Assembly (NCBI RefSeq): GCF_040954645.1
Contig: NC_092805.1
Coordinates: forward strand, 20,548,741 to 20,612,740
Source: Diabrotica undecimpunctata
Taxonomy: Eukaryota; Arthropoda; Insecta; Coleoptera; Chrysomelidae
Reading direction: 5' to 3'
DNA length: 64,000 nucleotides
Part shown: positions 11,957-22,707 of the stretch, in pieces
Layout of the letters: each line of letters opens with the position of its first letter
Position numbering within the stretch: position 1 is the stretch's first letter
Program-made: the position numbers and the translations under genes
The notes under the pieces: model-generated
Database searches by the model: none
What the model saw: only the letters and a program-made list of their open reading frames with translations
What the model was told of the DNA's origin: nothing

Positions 11957-12958
11957 CTTATCTTAAATAAGAAAAGTCCACGATACAATATACTAAGGAT
12001 GGAACATGTTGATATTTTTACTTGTAGCTGATCAACGACAGAGCTGACTTCACATTATCGGCTACAATGTCCGACGCGAATTTGACAAGTGATTAATTTG
12101 AATATATGTAGTTATCTCCGATATTTTAATGTTAAACAGGTATTATATGTTAAGTCAATAATTTAAAGTATTCATTTTGGTAAGTCAACAAATACGTTAA
12201 ATTTTTAATATTTTGCATCCAATCACAACACTGGCGTGCCATGCGCAACTACGTACCTGTAAAACATATGTTTAATATGTTTTTATGTTAAGTATAAAAA
12301 TAATAATTTTTTAATTTTACAATGTTTACACTTCATTATCTTTTATTGAAATGTAAATAACAACGAAAATAAATTAATATTGTACATATATATGTACTAA
12401 AAGTATTTTTTTCGTAAACCACTGACATTCCGGAAACAAGAGTCGGCCATTGTTATCGGCTACTTTGGACGCAAATATTTATTCATGGGTTCCATCGTTA
12501 GTATACATATTACATCGTTGGGAAAAGTTATGTACCACTCCTCGTATAATATTTGTATACAAAACATTATGTTGTAGGTTATGTTAATTACTACATATTA
12601 AATTTTGCCGTCAACAAACTATTACTGTCAAAAACCTTTTCTGCTAATGTAGAAATTAATGTATTATTAATTTATTTTCATGAAATACATTTCCCTTGGA
12701 ATTAGGTGTGTTTCTGTAAAAACGATGTGTAAACATTTTTAGAAATGACAATAATTAATATTAAAAGACAAGTTAATATGTGTATATTTCTGTGTTTTTT
12801 TTTAAATAATAGTTAAAAAAACTGATCCTCATTTTTATAGGGTAGGTCAAAACATACATAAGGGAAGGTGGAGGAATTCTGCGCACTTAGGCAAAACCAC
12901 CTGTATTGTTGTTTATTAAGTTATTAAAAGTATTCAAATTAATATATAGTTATATAGA
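11957..12958. other. gene-free AT-rich stretch
   Basis: No open frame, domain similarity or clear inverted repeat was seen between the Harbinger relic and the pogo/jerky element. It is very AT-rich. Confidence 0.5.
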
Positions 12959-12960
12959 TA

Positions 12961-15743
12961 TACCGTAAAACGGGGTTACTTTGCACTGAGCAGAGTAACT
13001 TTGAACCAAACGTGTAAAAATATATTTTCTGTAAACCTACTCTCAATTTTGTTTATATATTTATACTACCTCTAGAGCACATAGGAAACAATGCGCAATG
13101 CGTGAGTAAGACGCGCGCGATTGTCTCTGCGATCGTCAGTTATCTATCAGCAATGGTTAGAATATTAACCTCGAAAATCTATTATTTTCCAACTTTGCAA
13201 AACCATACTGTGCAGACAGTCCCAGCGGACACAAATTGGTAAGTACACGTCTAATGGCATATACCAAAATCGATTGCGATTTTTAGTTGTTAAAATAACA
13301 ATTTTAAACCAGGATATCAATAACAAAAAAACATTGTTTACTTGTGCACTTAACACGTGAAATTGGGTATACTTTGCACCGCCAATTTGCAAGTGGTGCA
13401 AAGTATCCCCAAGAGTAAAAGGTTAATAGGAAAATGGTTTTTAGGAAATGTCCAGACGTTATAAAAGGAAACTGGGATCTCGCAAATATGCAGACTACTC
13501 AGAAGAAGATTTGAAAGCATGTCTGTCAGCAATAGAAGATGGCATGAGTACAAGAGTTGCCGCTCAATCCTTTAACATTCCAAGGAAAATTATTTTTTAC
13601 AAATTAAAAGGAGTACACGCTGGAAAACCTGGATATCCATCAATATTCTCTTATGAAGAGGAAAGGTGCTTCGTACAATGCATTCATAGTCTTAGTGATG
13701 CTGGATTTCCTGTTACTGGAATGAAATTACGACAAATAATCAAGACTCATTTAAATCGCCAAGGAAAAAAATAACTCGCTTTAAGGATAATACTCCTGGT
13801 ATGGATTGGGTCAAATTATTTTCAAGTCGCCATAAGGACTTTACTGCAAGGTAAGCCTCAAACATAAAAAGAAGTAGAGCAGCACTCAATGCAGACCAAA
13901 TGGCTGAATACATACAAAATTTAAAACAAACATTAACTGGTGTGGAGCCATATGCTATTTTTAATTATGACGAGACGAACTTAACAGATGATCCCCGACA
14001 AAAAAAGATATTAACTAAACGTGGGGTTAAATATCCTGAACGAATTTGTAACTCTTCAAAAAATAGCATTTCGCTTATGATGTGTGGAAATGCAGCTGGT
14101 GAGCTACTACTTCCTTATGTGGTGTACAAATCCAAGCATTTGTGGATCACCTGGACTGAAAATGGCCCCTCTGGTACGCGTTATGCAAATACTGCATCGG
14201 GTTGGTTCGAATCACAGACATTTGCAAATTGGTTTAACACTATTCTATTGCCCAGTCTTAAAAAAATTCAGGGAAAGAAGGTCGTTTTAGGAGACAATTT
14301 GTCTTCTCATCTTAATGTTTAAGTCCTGGATTTGTGTCTAAAACACGACAGTCATTTTATATGTTTGCCTTTGAATAGCACCCACGTTACACAACCGCTA
14401 GATGTTGCATTATTTACCCCAATGAAAAAGGCCTGGAGGGAAAGTTTATCTGAATATAAGGAAACTCATGTGGGGAGTAGATCAAATGCACTTGAGAAAC
14501 AGCATTTTCCAAAGATTTGACGATCATTAATCGAAAAAATACAAAAGAATAGCGATGAGATATTAAAGTCGGGATTTAGGAAATGCGGTATCGTTCCTTG
14601 TGATATAACACCGCTCTTGGAGCGGTTAAAAACAACTCAGCAATCTAGTGTGATAACTGATAGTCATACAACAAATAATAATAAATCAAGTTCGTCAGAT
14701 ATCGAAAACACTTTCATTCGATATTTAGAAGATAAAAGAAAGGAAGCCACCCAGTTTAAGACACGTGGGAAGAAAAAGAAAATAAATGTTCCAACAGGAC
14801 AAAGTATTGCCCATTCTGAAATTGGTTTAGAAGATCTAACTGAAGCATCTACTTCCACACTTCATCAAGCTGTTGAGCCAGAAGTCGTAGATGATTCAGA
14901 GAACGATATTGCTTTGGACGATCACTTTCCACTAGGCAGGGATTCATCAGATGATGAAATAAATGAGCTGCAAGAGATGAAAGAAGAAAGTGAATTTAAT
15001 AAAAAACTCGCCTCAGGTTCTCTTGGAACAAATATTGCCGAAAAAGTTAAAAACTCTGCATTAGATCATGTTAAAAAAAATATTGGTGAGTACGTTTTAT
15101 TTGTCTATGAAGATCATGTTTACCCTGGAGTCATAACAGCAGTAGAAAATGACGAAGCGATGATCAACGCCATGTCAAAATCGTTAAAGTTTTGGAAATG
15201 GTCAGAAAGACGCGACGAAATATGGTATTCGTGGGACAATGTAATTGAGGATTTTACATTGTTCCAGAATGCGACAAATTGTGGTGGGATTAGATTCAAA
15301 CTTTGTATTTTCACTTTTGTACTTATAATAAAGTTTGTTCATTTAAAATGTAGCAATGTTCTTTCCCGTTAGGCTTCATAAATGTAGGTAGGTTTATATT
15401 CAAAAAACTGGGCCCACCAACATTTTTTTGCATCTAAATGGTGCAAAGTTTAAAATCAGATAGGATTATTATGCACCAGCAAGCATTTCGTAGCCAAATA
15501 ATATTAAAATATCAAGTAGTGCAAAGTATGACACTTCTAGGGTATACTTTGCACTACTAATAAAATTAGGATAATCTCTTAATTATGCAATATAACTAAA
15601 AAATAGCTATAATAAGAGCTATATTACGACCTGTTGAATAGATATTTATAATAAAAAGTTTAGATCTTCTTTCGAGTAACGTTATATCCACTCTAAGAAA
15701 ATGTAACTAAAAACTATGGTGCAAAGTAACCCCGTTTACGGTA
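12961..15743 (+). mobile_element. pogo/jerky-type DNA transposon with TIRs and TA target duplication
   Basis: A 2.8-kb Tc1/mariner-superfamily element with clear ends. The left terminus TACCGTAAAACGGGGTTAC continues to TTTGCAC; the right terminus (ending at 15743) is its inverse with one base fewer in the A run. Both ends are flanked by TA (12959-12960 and 15744-15745), the duplication expected for this superfamily. The sub-terminal regions repeat the motif GTGCAAAGTA or its complement: 13369-13378 and 13392-13402 on the left; 15433-15442, 15517-15528 and 15546-15556 on the right. They are likely transposase binding sites. Confidence 0.9.
13448..15372 (+). pseudogene. pogo/jerky-like DDE_1 transposase, inactivated
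   Basis: It would bind the element's ends and catalyse cut-and-paste transposition. An N-terminal psq-type helix-turn-helix (YSEEDLKACLSAIEDG ... RVAAQSFNIPRKIIFYKLKG) starts at ATG 13448. After a stop at 13774 and a frameshift, the DDE_1 domain continues from 13900: IFNYDETNL (first Asp), VVLGDNLSSH (second Asp), STHVTQPLDVA (third Asp). In-frame stops occur near 14320 (TAA after LNV) and 14518 (TGA after FPKI). The acidic C-terminal part (14617-15372) ends with YPGVITAVEN and LKFWKWSERRDEIWYSW, as in jerky-like transposase genes. One frameshift and three stops make it a pseudogene, but the order is complete. Confidence 0.88.
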
Positions 15744-15930
15744 TACGTATATTCTAATTTAAACTGAGTATTTATTCAACGCATTTGTCACATATATAGT
15801 TCTTCAAATCTTATCTCGCAGTGCAATCGGCATGGACCCAAACCAAGCAAGATGTACATTGATACCACAATTCTCTGTCCTTTCGAAATTCACCACAAAT
15901 CAGACAGTTTTCTGGGCTAGTCACAGTCAT

Positions 15931-16325
15931 AAATCACAATCAAGATGCACTAGAAATAAACAAACCAAGACACGTTAAATGTTACAAGGAGCACTCTCAA
16001 ATAATGATTTACATTGTACAGTGTGTAAAAGCCAAATGGAATAAATTCATTATTTAGGTTACTGTACATATTTATAAAAAATCCCGAAAAACGTCAAATT
16101 TAAATTATAACTTGACATTCTTTAACGTGAAAATGCAACCCCTACCTTCAACCCCCTTAGAATGACAGGTACAACCCCCAATTTTTAAAATAGGAAGTAT
16201 AGGCTTGTGATATATCGTTTTAAAGGTCTTTTCATTCTCCATTCAAAAATGTTGTCGCTTTCAAGTTTATTAAGATTAATTAAGATAAAATAAATTAAAA
16301 TCATGTGGTTACCGAAATTCGCTAA
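15931..16325. repeat. left arm of long inverted repeat
   Basis: Inverse of 17703-18138. The innermost shared bases are CATGTGGTTACCGAAATTCG near 16305-16324. Sequence identity by eye is high over 16022-16325 with scattered single differences, and the outer 90 bp are more diverged. Confidence 0.8.
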
Positions 16326-16532
16326 AATATACTCAAAACTTATTTCCCGTTTAGGTCTTGATAATGAGAAAGTGAACAAAAACCATAGCAATGTGGTTTT
16401 TAGATGGTAACCATTAAAAAACTTTAAAGAATTTCCGTGACAACGTTATTTTAACACGCATTATTAAATTGTTTTATTTAAGTTGTCAGTATTTTAGTTT
16501 AAGTAAAAATTCGTTCAATTCAATTCTGAAAA

Positions 16533-17492
16533 ATGGTTAGATTAACGGAAATGCATAAAATAACAGTTTTACAAATGATTGGTTACGGAGATAACACCCG
16601 AACACAACAGGAAGTAACTCGCCTATTTCATGAGAAATTTCCTAATTTACCGCCTATATCCCAAGGAACAATAATAAGTAAAATAGAGAAGCAGTTTCGC
16701 GAGTTTGGTCATGTAAGGCAGATAAAAACAGCAGCTGCCAATGCACTGAGTGATGAACTCAAATTAGATGTGTTGCTTGAGTTTCAGGAAAATCCACATA
16801 CATCGAGTAGACAGGCATTCACTACATTCAATGCATCGATAGTAAACATATTAAAAGAAAATAAATTGCATCCCTATAAGACGATACCTACTCAGGAGCT
16901 CATGGAAGACGATTTTGATAGGAGAACTTTTTTTTGTGAGCAAATGATGGACATGTTGGATAACAATATTATCCAATTAGAAGACGTTATGTTTTCTGAT
17001 GAGTGTACTTTTTCACTTAACGGTCATGCTAATCGCCAAAATTGCCGCTACTGGGCCACGGAAAATCCTCACTGGATGAGAGAAGAACACACTCAATACC
17101 CTCAACAGGTTAATGTTTGGGCAGGGATTGTAGGAAACAATATTATTGGTCCCTTTTTCATTGAGGGCACTTTGAATGGCAACAATTATTTGGCACTACT
17201 TCAAAATGATGTCATTCCAACATTGGCAAATTTATGTCCTGATCCAGGAAACCCTCAAGTTTCAGCGAATACGATATGGTTTCAGCAGGATGGAGCACTA
17301 CCACATTACCAACTTAATGTCCGGCAGTACCTCGATACAATATTTCCCAATCGGTGGATAGGGAGGCGAGGATCGATTGAATGGCCAGCGCGATCACCTG
17401 ATCTTACATTATTAGATTTCTTTTTATGGGGATATGTGAAGAGCCATGTGTACAAAACTAAACCTTCTGATTTAAATGACTTAAAAGAATGA
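16533..17492 (+). pseudogene. DD41D mariner-type transposase, C-terminally truncated
   Basis: Cut-and-paste transposase of the Tc1/mariner superfamily. An N-terminal helix-turn-helix region (MHKITVLQMIGYGD ... ISQGTIISKIEKQFRE) is followed by the catalytic core: FSDECTF (first Asp), WFQQDGALPHY (second Asp) and SPDLTLLDFFLWGY (third Asp). I count 41 residues between the second Asp and the Asp of LLDF, the spacing called DD41D (rosa-type). A TGA at 17490 replaces what looks like an Arg codon (KE-stop-ITLAIRS); the frame then continues for about 20 codons and is cut short. The N-terminal linker around SSRQAF is a little shorter than usual. Otherwise 319 codons are open, so this is a young copy. 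Confidence 0.85.
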
Positions 17493-17702
17493 ATAACGCT
17501 TGCGATTAGGTCGATCACGCCTGTTATGTTAAGTAATAAAGCTCTTAAATAATGTTAGAAGACAGTTTTATTTGAGATTAGGATGTTGCCAAGACGTTCG
17601 CGGTGAACATTTTGAACATTTACTTCATTAACATTTATAGTTCTTTTTCGTGTTCTACATTTTATTACGTTTTGCATTACATTTTAGTTTTTGATTGTAT
17701 TG

Positions 17703-18138
17703 TAGCGAATTTCGGTAACCACATGATTTTAATTTATTTTATCTTAATTAATCTTAATAAACTTGAAAGCGACAACATTTTTGAATGAAGAATGAAAAGA
17801 CCTTTCAAACGATATATCACAAGCCTATACTTCCTATTTTAAAAATTGGGGGTTGTACCTGTCATTCTAAGGGGGTTGAAGGTAGGGGTTGCATTTTCAC
17901 GTTAAAGAATGTCAAGTTATAATTTAAATTTGACGTGTTTCGGGATTTTTTATAAATATGTACAGTAACCTAAATAATGAATTTATTCCATTTGGCTTTT
18001 ACACGCTGTATATACATTGTATAAATCCCAAATCATGATTTACAAAGTTTATACATTGTAAATCATGATTCAGGAGTATTCCTCGTAACATTCAAGTGTC
18101 TTGGTTTGTTTATTTCTAGTGCATCTTGATTGTGATTT
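17703..18138. repeat. right arm of long inverted repeat
   Basis: Inverse of 15931-16325, longer by an insertion near 18009-18075. The inner edge is CGAATTTCGGTAACCACATG from 17704. Confidence 0.8.
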
Positions 18139-18179
18139 TAGTATAGTTTATCATCATCACAGATGTTTTTCTCGTCATA

Positions 18180-18780
18180 TTCCGATTCCTCCGATTCACT
18201 ATCTTGACATTTAATCTTTTTAATATAAGTTGATTTTTGGTCTCTTTGTGTTACATCTTTTCTTTTTGTAGCAGCTGCCTTCTTCTCGTTTTTCTCTTCA
18301 AGTCAGCTTCTTCGAGAACCTTCTTCGTCGATGTGGATGTCAGGAATACAGATCGTTTCTTTGTACACGTCCTAGTGGACCTTAAAGAGTGATAATAAAT
18401 CCGAAAAAAAAAACATTGATTTTTGATGTTCCAAGAATTCAATGTTTATTTCAGAATTTACTTTTGGAACTGTCCGTGCAGCGATGTTACAATTTTCGTT
18501 AATAACCTGATAACCTGATATAATAATAACCTGATCTTCCAGTTGCTCGGTATTACGTACTCTTTGTTCTTCTACTTCATTTTCTACGACTTGTAGAAAT
18601 TGTTGAGCAGGATTTATCTCGTTCGAAAGGACAAATACCAGCAGATCTAAAGCTAGCAATACCTTTTTCCATAATAGTAACTGTCAGATAGGCTTTGTTG
18701 AAAATCATAGCTAATTTAAACTTAGTTATTTTCTGATTTGGATGTGTTCTGAGAAGGAATTTACATTCGTTAGTATAGAC
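18180..18780 (-). pseudogene. jerky/pogo-like transposase C-terminal fragment
   Basis: The minus strand carries pieces in several frames typical of the C-terminus of jerky-like transposases: RTHPNQKITKFKLAMIFNKAY, then GIASFRSAGICPFERDK (the family's G..GFR..GI.PF motif), then after a frame change NPAQQFLQVVENEVEEQRVR, and nearer 18250-18370 TSTSTKKVLEEADLKRK with a basic tail. The DDE core would lie to the right but is replaced at about 18780 by an RTE copy, so this element was broken by that insertion or an associated deletion. Confidence 0.6.
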
Positions 18781-20413
18781 ACAAGAAAGGAAACAAGGAG
18801 CACCTAGAAAACTATAGACCAATCAGCTTATTGAACCACATCTATAAAATGTTTACCCGAATAATTACGACAAGACTAGAAAAAAAGTTGGATTTCTACC
18901 AGCCCCGAGAACAAGCTGGCTTCCTCTCAAAATTCGGAACAAACGATCACCTACAAACAGTAAAAACCTTAATAGAAAAATCGATAGAATATAACAGATC
19001 ACTGGTATTTATCTTCGTAGGCTTTATCATTAGACAGCATTATAACTGCTCTGAACAATAGTAGAATATACTACCGGCTTACAAAGTTAGTACAAACATT
19101 CTACCAAAACGCCACAATGCGTGTAAAACTACATGATACGACCAGAGAAATTCATATAAAGCGAGGTGTGAGACAGGGCAACACTGTCTCACCTAAATTA
19201 TTTATAACGGTCCTCGAATACGCCTTTAAAATTCTAAAGTAGGAAAATAGAAAAAGAGAAATCAAACGATTTCTGCCTAGCGAAACCGAATTCAAATCTT
19301 AACCACTGTGTTTCCTAAAATTTGCGAAACAAACAGCTGGATAAATTACTCGGCAAGGGAATCTAAAATTGCATTCCACAAGCCGTTCATCCTGGTCAAA
19401 ATTCGTAGTGAATTCAGTTTCTGGTACTTCAAACGAAGTAAATAATAAAACAGAATGACGGTATTAGATTTTTGGTTCGATACAAAAATCTAATACCGTC
19501 ATTCTGTAGGAAAATAGAGTAGAGGAATAAAAATAGACGGGGAATTGCTCAATCATCTGCGTTTTGCCGACAATATAGTGCTTATTACCGAAGATCTGCG
19601 TGAAGCACAACAAATGCTACAAGAATTAGAAAACGTATCGTCAACAATAGGTCTAAAAATGAACATCAGTAAAACCAAATTTATGACAAATTTGGTTCCC
19701 AGAGAACACCTAACCATCCAAAATCAAGTGGTAGAATTGACAGAAAAGTACTTATATGTCGGCCATGAAATCAGAATAAGCAAGGATAATCAGACCTGTG
19801 AATTTCAACGACGAATAACACTTGCTTAGGGGGCGTATGGTACACAATGAGACATATTTAAGAGCAACATCCCGATAGCTATGAAACGGAAGACATTTGA
19901 CCAATGCGTTCTTCCTATTATGACATACGGAGCAGAAACTCTCACTCTCACAAAAACAACAGCACTAAAAATGCGAGTGGCATAGAGGCGCATGGAAAGA
20001 TCGATTTTCGGCGTGACAAGAAAAGACAAAATAAGGAACCAAGACCTAAGGAAAAGAACAGGTATCACTGATGTCGTCGAACGTATAGCCAAGCTGAAAT
20101 GGAATTGGGCAGGTCACATAGCGAGACTAAAAGACTCAAGATGGACCAGAAAAAAAATTGGCTGGCGCCCAAGAGAAGACAAACGCAGCAGAGGACGACC
20201 ACCAACACGCTGGATGGAAGACATTAAACTAATATCCAAGAAATGGCAACAAGACGCACAGTACCATAAAGAGTGGCGAAAAATGGGAAAGACCTATGTC
20301 CAGCAGTGGACAGAAGAGTGCATGATGAGGTTAGGCTCCCTAAAAGGGCTAAAAAATGAAAGGTCTATGGGCTGTAGCCTATGGAAAGGGTGCGGAGGTA
20401 TGTATATGAAGTG
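18781..20413 (+). mobile_element. RTE-like retrotransposon, family C copy 1, 5'-truncated
   Basis: Starts abruptly inside the RT (HKKGNKEHLENYRPISLLN) and continues LDFYQPREQAGF, KRGVRQGNTVSPKLF and HLRFADNIVLITED near 19548-19590. The catalytic FADD has become FADN, so the RT would be dead even without the many stops. A 257-bp insertion (19251-19507) interrupts the gene. The C-terminal domain resumes at 19992-20414 with WNWAGHIARLKDSRW, RGRPPTRWMEDI and a YVQQWT end. It is the same family as 22797-24174. A stop near 19062 and several frame changes are present. Confidence 0.85.
19251..19507. mobile_element. short insertion ending in a perfect 25-bp hairpin
   Basis: A 257-bp insert in the family C copy, framed by a perfect 10-bp direct repeat AGGAAAATAG (19241-19250 and 19508-19517). 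The last bases of the insert form a perfect inverted repeat: 19450-19474 pairs with 19483-19507 across an 8-nt loop. The hairpin ends exactly where the direct repeat begins. A tRNA-like box-B sequence is hinted at near 19295-19310 but is weak. No coding capacity. It may be a SINE-like or hairpin-ended non-autonomous element; I do not recognise the family. Confidence 0.7.
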
Positions 20414-20606
20414 AATTGAATAAACTTTACAAAATTAATATATCTCCAGTGGAATATGACTTGTATGATTGTCAAGTAATTAATAAAACAGGTAGCTGTA
20501 GATTAGGACGGACAAATATTTAAAGTCATTTAAGCTATTCATTATTTATTATTTGGCCAATATGTTTATTATCTTCTTGAAGACAAACATCGGTGGAATG
20601 TATCCT

Positions 20607-21541
20607 TCAGACACATTCATTGCAAACTATTATAACAGTAAATTGGCGATGTGTAAGAGCCATTAGTTCGGACACGTGTAGAGGCACTCGCGTAAAAATT
20701 CTACAATAAACCAACAACACGTGAACTGACTCCCCAGCTATACAATTTATGTCAAAGTAAAGAGTGGTTAACTTCATCAAATACGCATTTAAAGTCAACA
20801 AATATGGCAAAAACATTACGTTTTCGAAGCCGGTGCTGTATTTGTATAGCGGAGGGGAGTGTGTATATATTATCAGTGCGGTCTCTATTCGGTCGAAATC
20901 CTGACTGATATTCTGGACGTATAGAAATTTGCTCGCACCAAGGCATGAGACGGTTATACAAAATTTGCATAAACAACTTATTAACGCAATGCCTCGGTAA
21001 TTATTAGGGTCTTCTTTTGGTCCTTTTTATGTATCATTGTGATTATGTTACCCCAGGACGAAGGAACTTGCTTTTTCTCAAGTATTTTATTAATAAGTGA
21101 AGTTAGGTATAAGATCCAGTTGTTAGGGAGATGTTTTAAGAATTCATAAGGGTCCCTATCAGAATCAGGAGATTTGATGCATTTGCAGCTGTTGAGAACT
21201 GTGTATACGTCCTCGGAAGTAATTGAGATGTCTAAATAGGTGTGATTCGCGTCAAAAAAAGGTGTATTTTCTCTAATAATTATTTGTTGAGAATTTCTGA
21301 AAAATTGTTCCCATAAATCAAGTGATATTTCGATAATACATTGATTGCCACGTATCCTTTTGATCGTGGTCCAAAACGTTTTAGCGTTCCTACAGTTAGA
21401 AAGGTTTGTTATAATTCCTCTATCGTACAGTATTTTCTTTCTCCTTGTAAATTGTTGTATTCTTTTTTGAAAGAGACATATGAGATTAGACACTCTGAGG
21501 AAAAAGAATTTTATTTTGCAGATTTGTAGTTTATCTTTCAC
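20607..21541 (-). pseudogene. non-LTR reverse transcriptase fragment, unassigned clade
   Basis: The minus strand from 21541 reads a linker with NCRNAKTFWTTIKRIRGN, then the start of an RT: SCKCIKSPDSDRDPYEFLKHLP, LEKKQVPSSWGNIITMIHKKD. After a frame change (20976-20752) it gives PEYQSGFRPNRDRTDNIYTL and VFAIFVDFKCVFDEVNHSLL, which includes the conserved FVDF motif. It then loses similarity near 20750; 20607-20750 has no clear RT match. Both ends are missing. The motif style differs from the RTE-like families here and is closer to CR1/L2-like elements, but I would not fix the clade. Confidence 0.65.
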
Positions 21542-22100
21542 AATTTTTTTTTAATTTGATACATCCATGATCAAACCAAGACTGTTGTACCTATTCGGTT
21601 ATTATTATTATTACTATTGATTTTACAAATATGAAGTTTCAGTCCAGTGATATGTTAGATATAAATGTAACTCTAGGGGAATTCAGAATTTGTAATTTAT
21701 AAGACATTTATTGTTCCTCCGGAAGTTTCAAAATGTATGCTTTAATGGTATTAACAAAGAATATAGACGCATATGCGTCTATATTCTTTGGTATTATTAT
21801 GATTTAAGGCAGGAACCTCACTATAATAATATTTGAGCTTGCAGGTTACTGTAAAGTGATCAGAAGAAGAGATTGTATGAACCTGTAAATCGTCTACGAC
21901 ATTAAAGTAAAGACTGTTCCTACAAATAAAATCAGTTACACTTTTCCCTAGAGAATTAGTAAAAGTGAACTGAGCGGGAGAGCGGGAGATTAGAAATTTC
22001 TATGAGTGGTTAGATTTCAGTTAAAAATACAAATTACAAAAGTTAACACCACGCTGCTATCTCAATAATATTTCGCTCGAAATTTTTACGAGGAGAGAGA
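21542..22100. other. gene-free stretch holding a small palindrome
   Basis: No coding similarity was seen. It contains the perfect 36-bp palindrome at 21755-21790 described separately. Confidence 0.45.
21755..21790. repeat. perfect 36-bp palindrome between 7-bp direct repeats
   Basis: CAAAGAATATAGACGCAT followed by its exact reverse complement, with no loop. GGTATTA occurs on both sides (21747-21753 and 21790-21796). A near-copy of one arm occurs at 36727-36745 (CCAAAGAATATAGATGCAT), so the arm is probably the terminal repeat of a transposon family. Confidence 0.75.
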
Positions 22101-22102
22101 AA

Positions 22103-22351
22103 ACATTAAAATATAAAAACTCGTATGACACAGAAGATTTGACAGAACTGAACTTTTTAACTGCAGGTGCATTTAAAACTGGTATGACACTTCCATCTCC
22201 ACGAACATCTAACCGAGGAATTAGTCAAGCGAGAAAGCAAAATTTACTGAATAACCTGCAAGCTATAATTCCAGCCAACAGGAGAAACTTTTGGGAAGAA
22301 CTACCGGTAGGCGATGCAGCTGAAGACGAGGACGAAAATGGAGAATTTTAA
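22103..22351 (+). pseudogene. unrecognised C-terminal coding fragment
   Basis: An open frame from about 22115 (the first Met-like codon is downstream at 22139) to the stop at 22349-22351. It reads NSYDTEDLTELNFLTAGAF ... ISQARKQNLLNNLQ, then NRRNFWEELPV and an acidic tail. The KKxNLLxxLxxIPxxxRxFWxxLP shape looks like C-terminal tails found in many insect transposon-derived proteins, but I cannot name the family. It lies just left of the 22708 TIR element. It may be a decayed transposon gene end. Confidence 0.3.
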
Positions 22352-22707
22352 GCTTTTTTACAATATTAGAGGACTATATAAAGTTTTTATATATGAAAAA
22401 AAATGTTTCGTTATAATTGTTATAAAAAATCTTGTCCTATCTGAGATTTTTAATAAAATCCTAAGCTAAACCGTCATACCTATCAAAACTCATGTAAGCC
22501 TTGAACTAATTACTTCCGTGGATTATCCACATAAATTGTATATACACAAATAAAGTTCATTCAAAATTACAGTTTGATATCCATAATATTACGGATGGCG
22601 CAGCAAACTAAAGTTAATTGCATTTTTCTCAAAATAGCACAATTTGTAGATAGGACCTTTCAGCTTAGCAGGGCAGTATTGGGTAGGATAAAAGCAATGT
22701 TGTTTAA

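Larger units (their letters stand above)
15931..18138 (+). mobile_element. DD41D mariner-type transposon inside very long inverted repeats
   Basis: A transposase gene (16533-17492) lies between two long inverted arms: 15931-16325 and 17703-18138. The arms match closely over about 300 bp next to the gene. The outer part also matches (AAATCACAATCAAGATGCAC at the left end), but the right arm has an extra insertion of roughly 50 bp around 18009-18075 built from repeats of an ATACATTGTA / AATCATGATT type. No clean TA duplication was found at the outer edges, so the true ends are uncertain. Confidence 0.75.
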
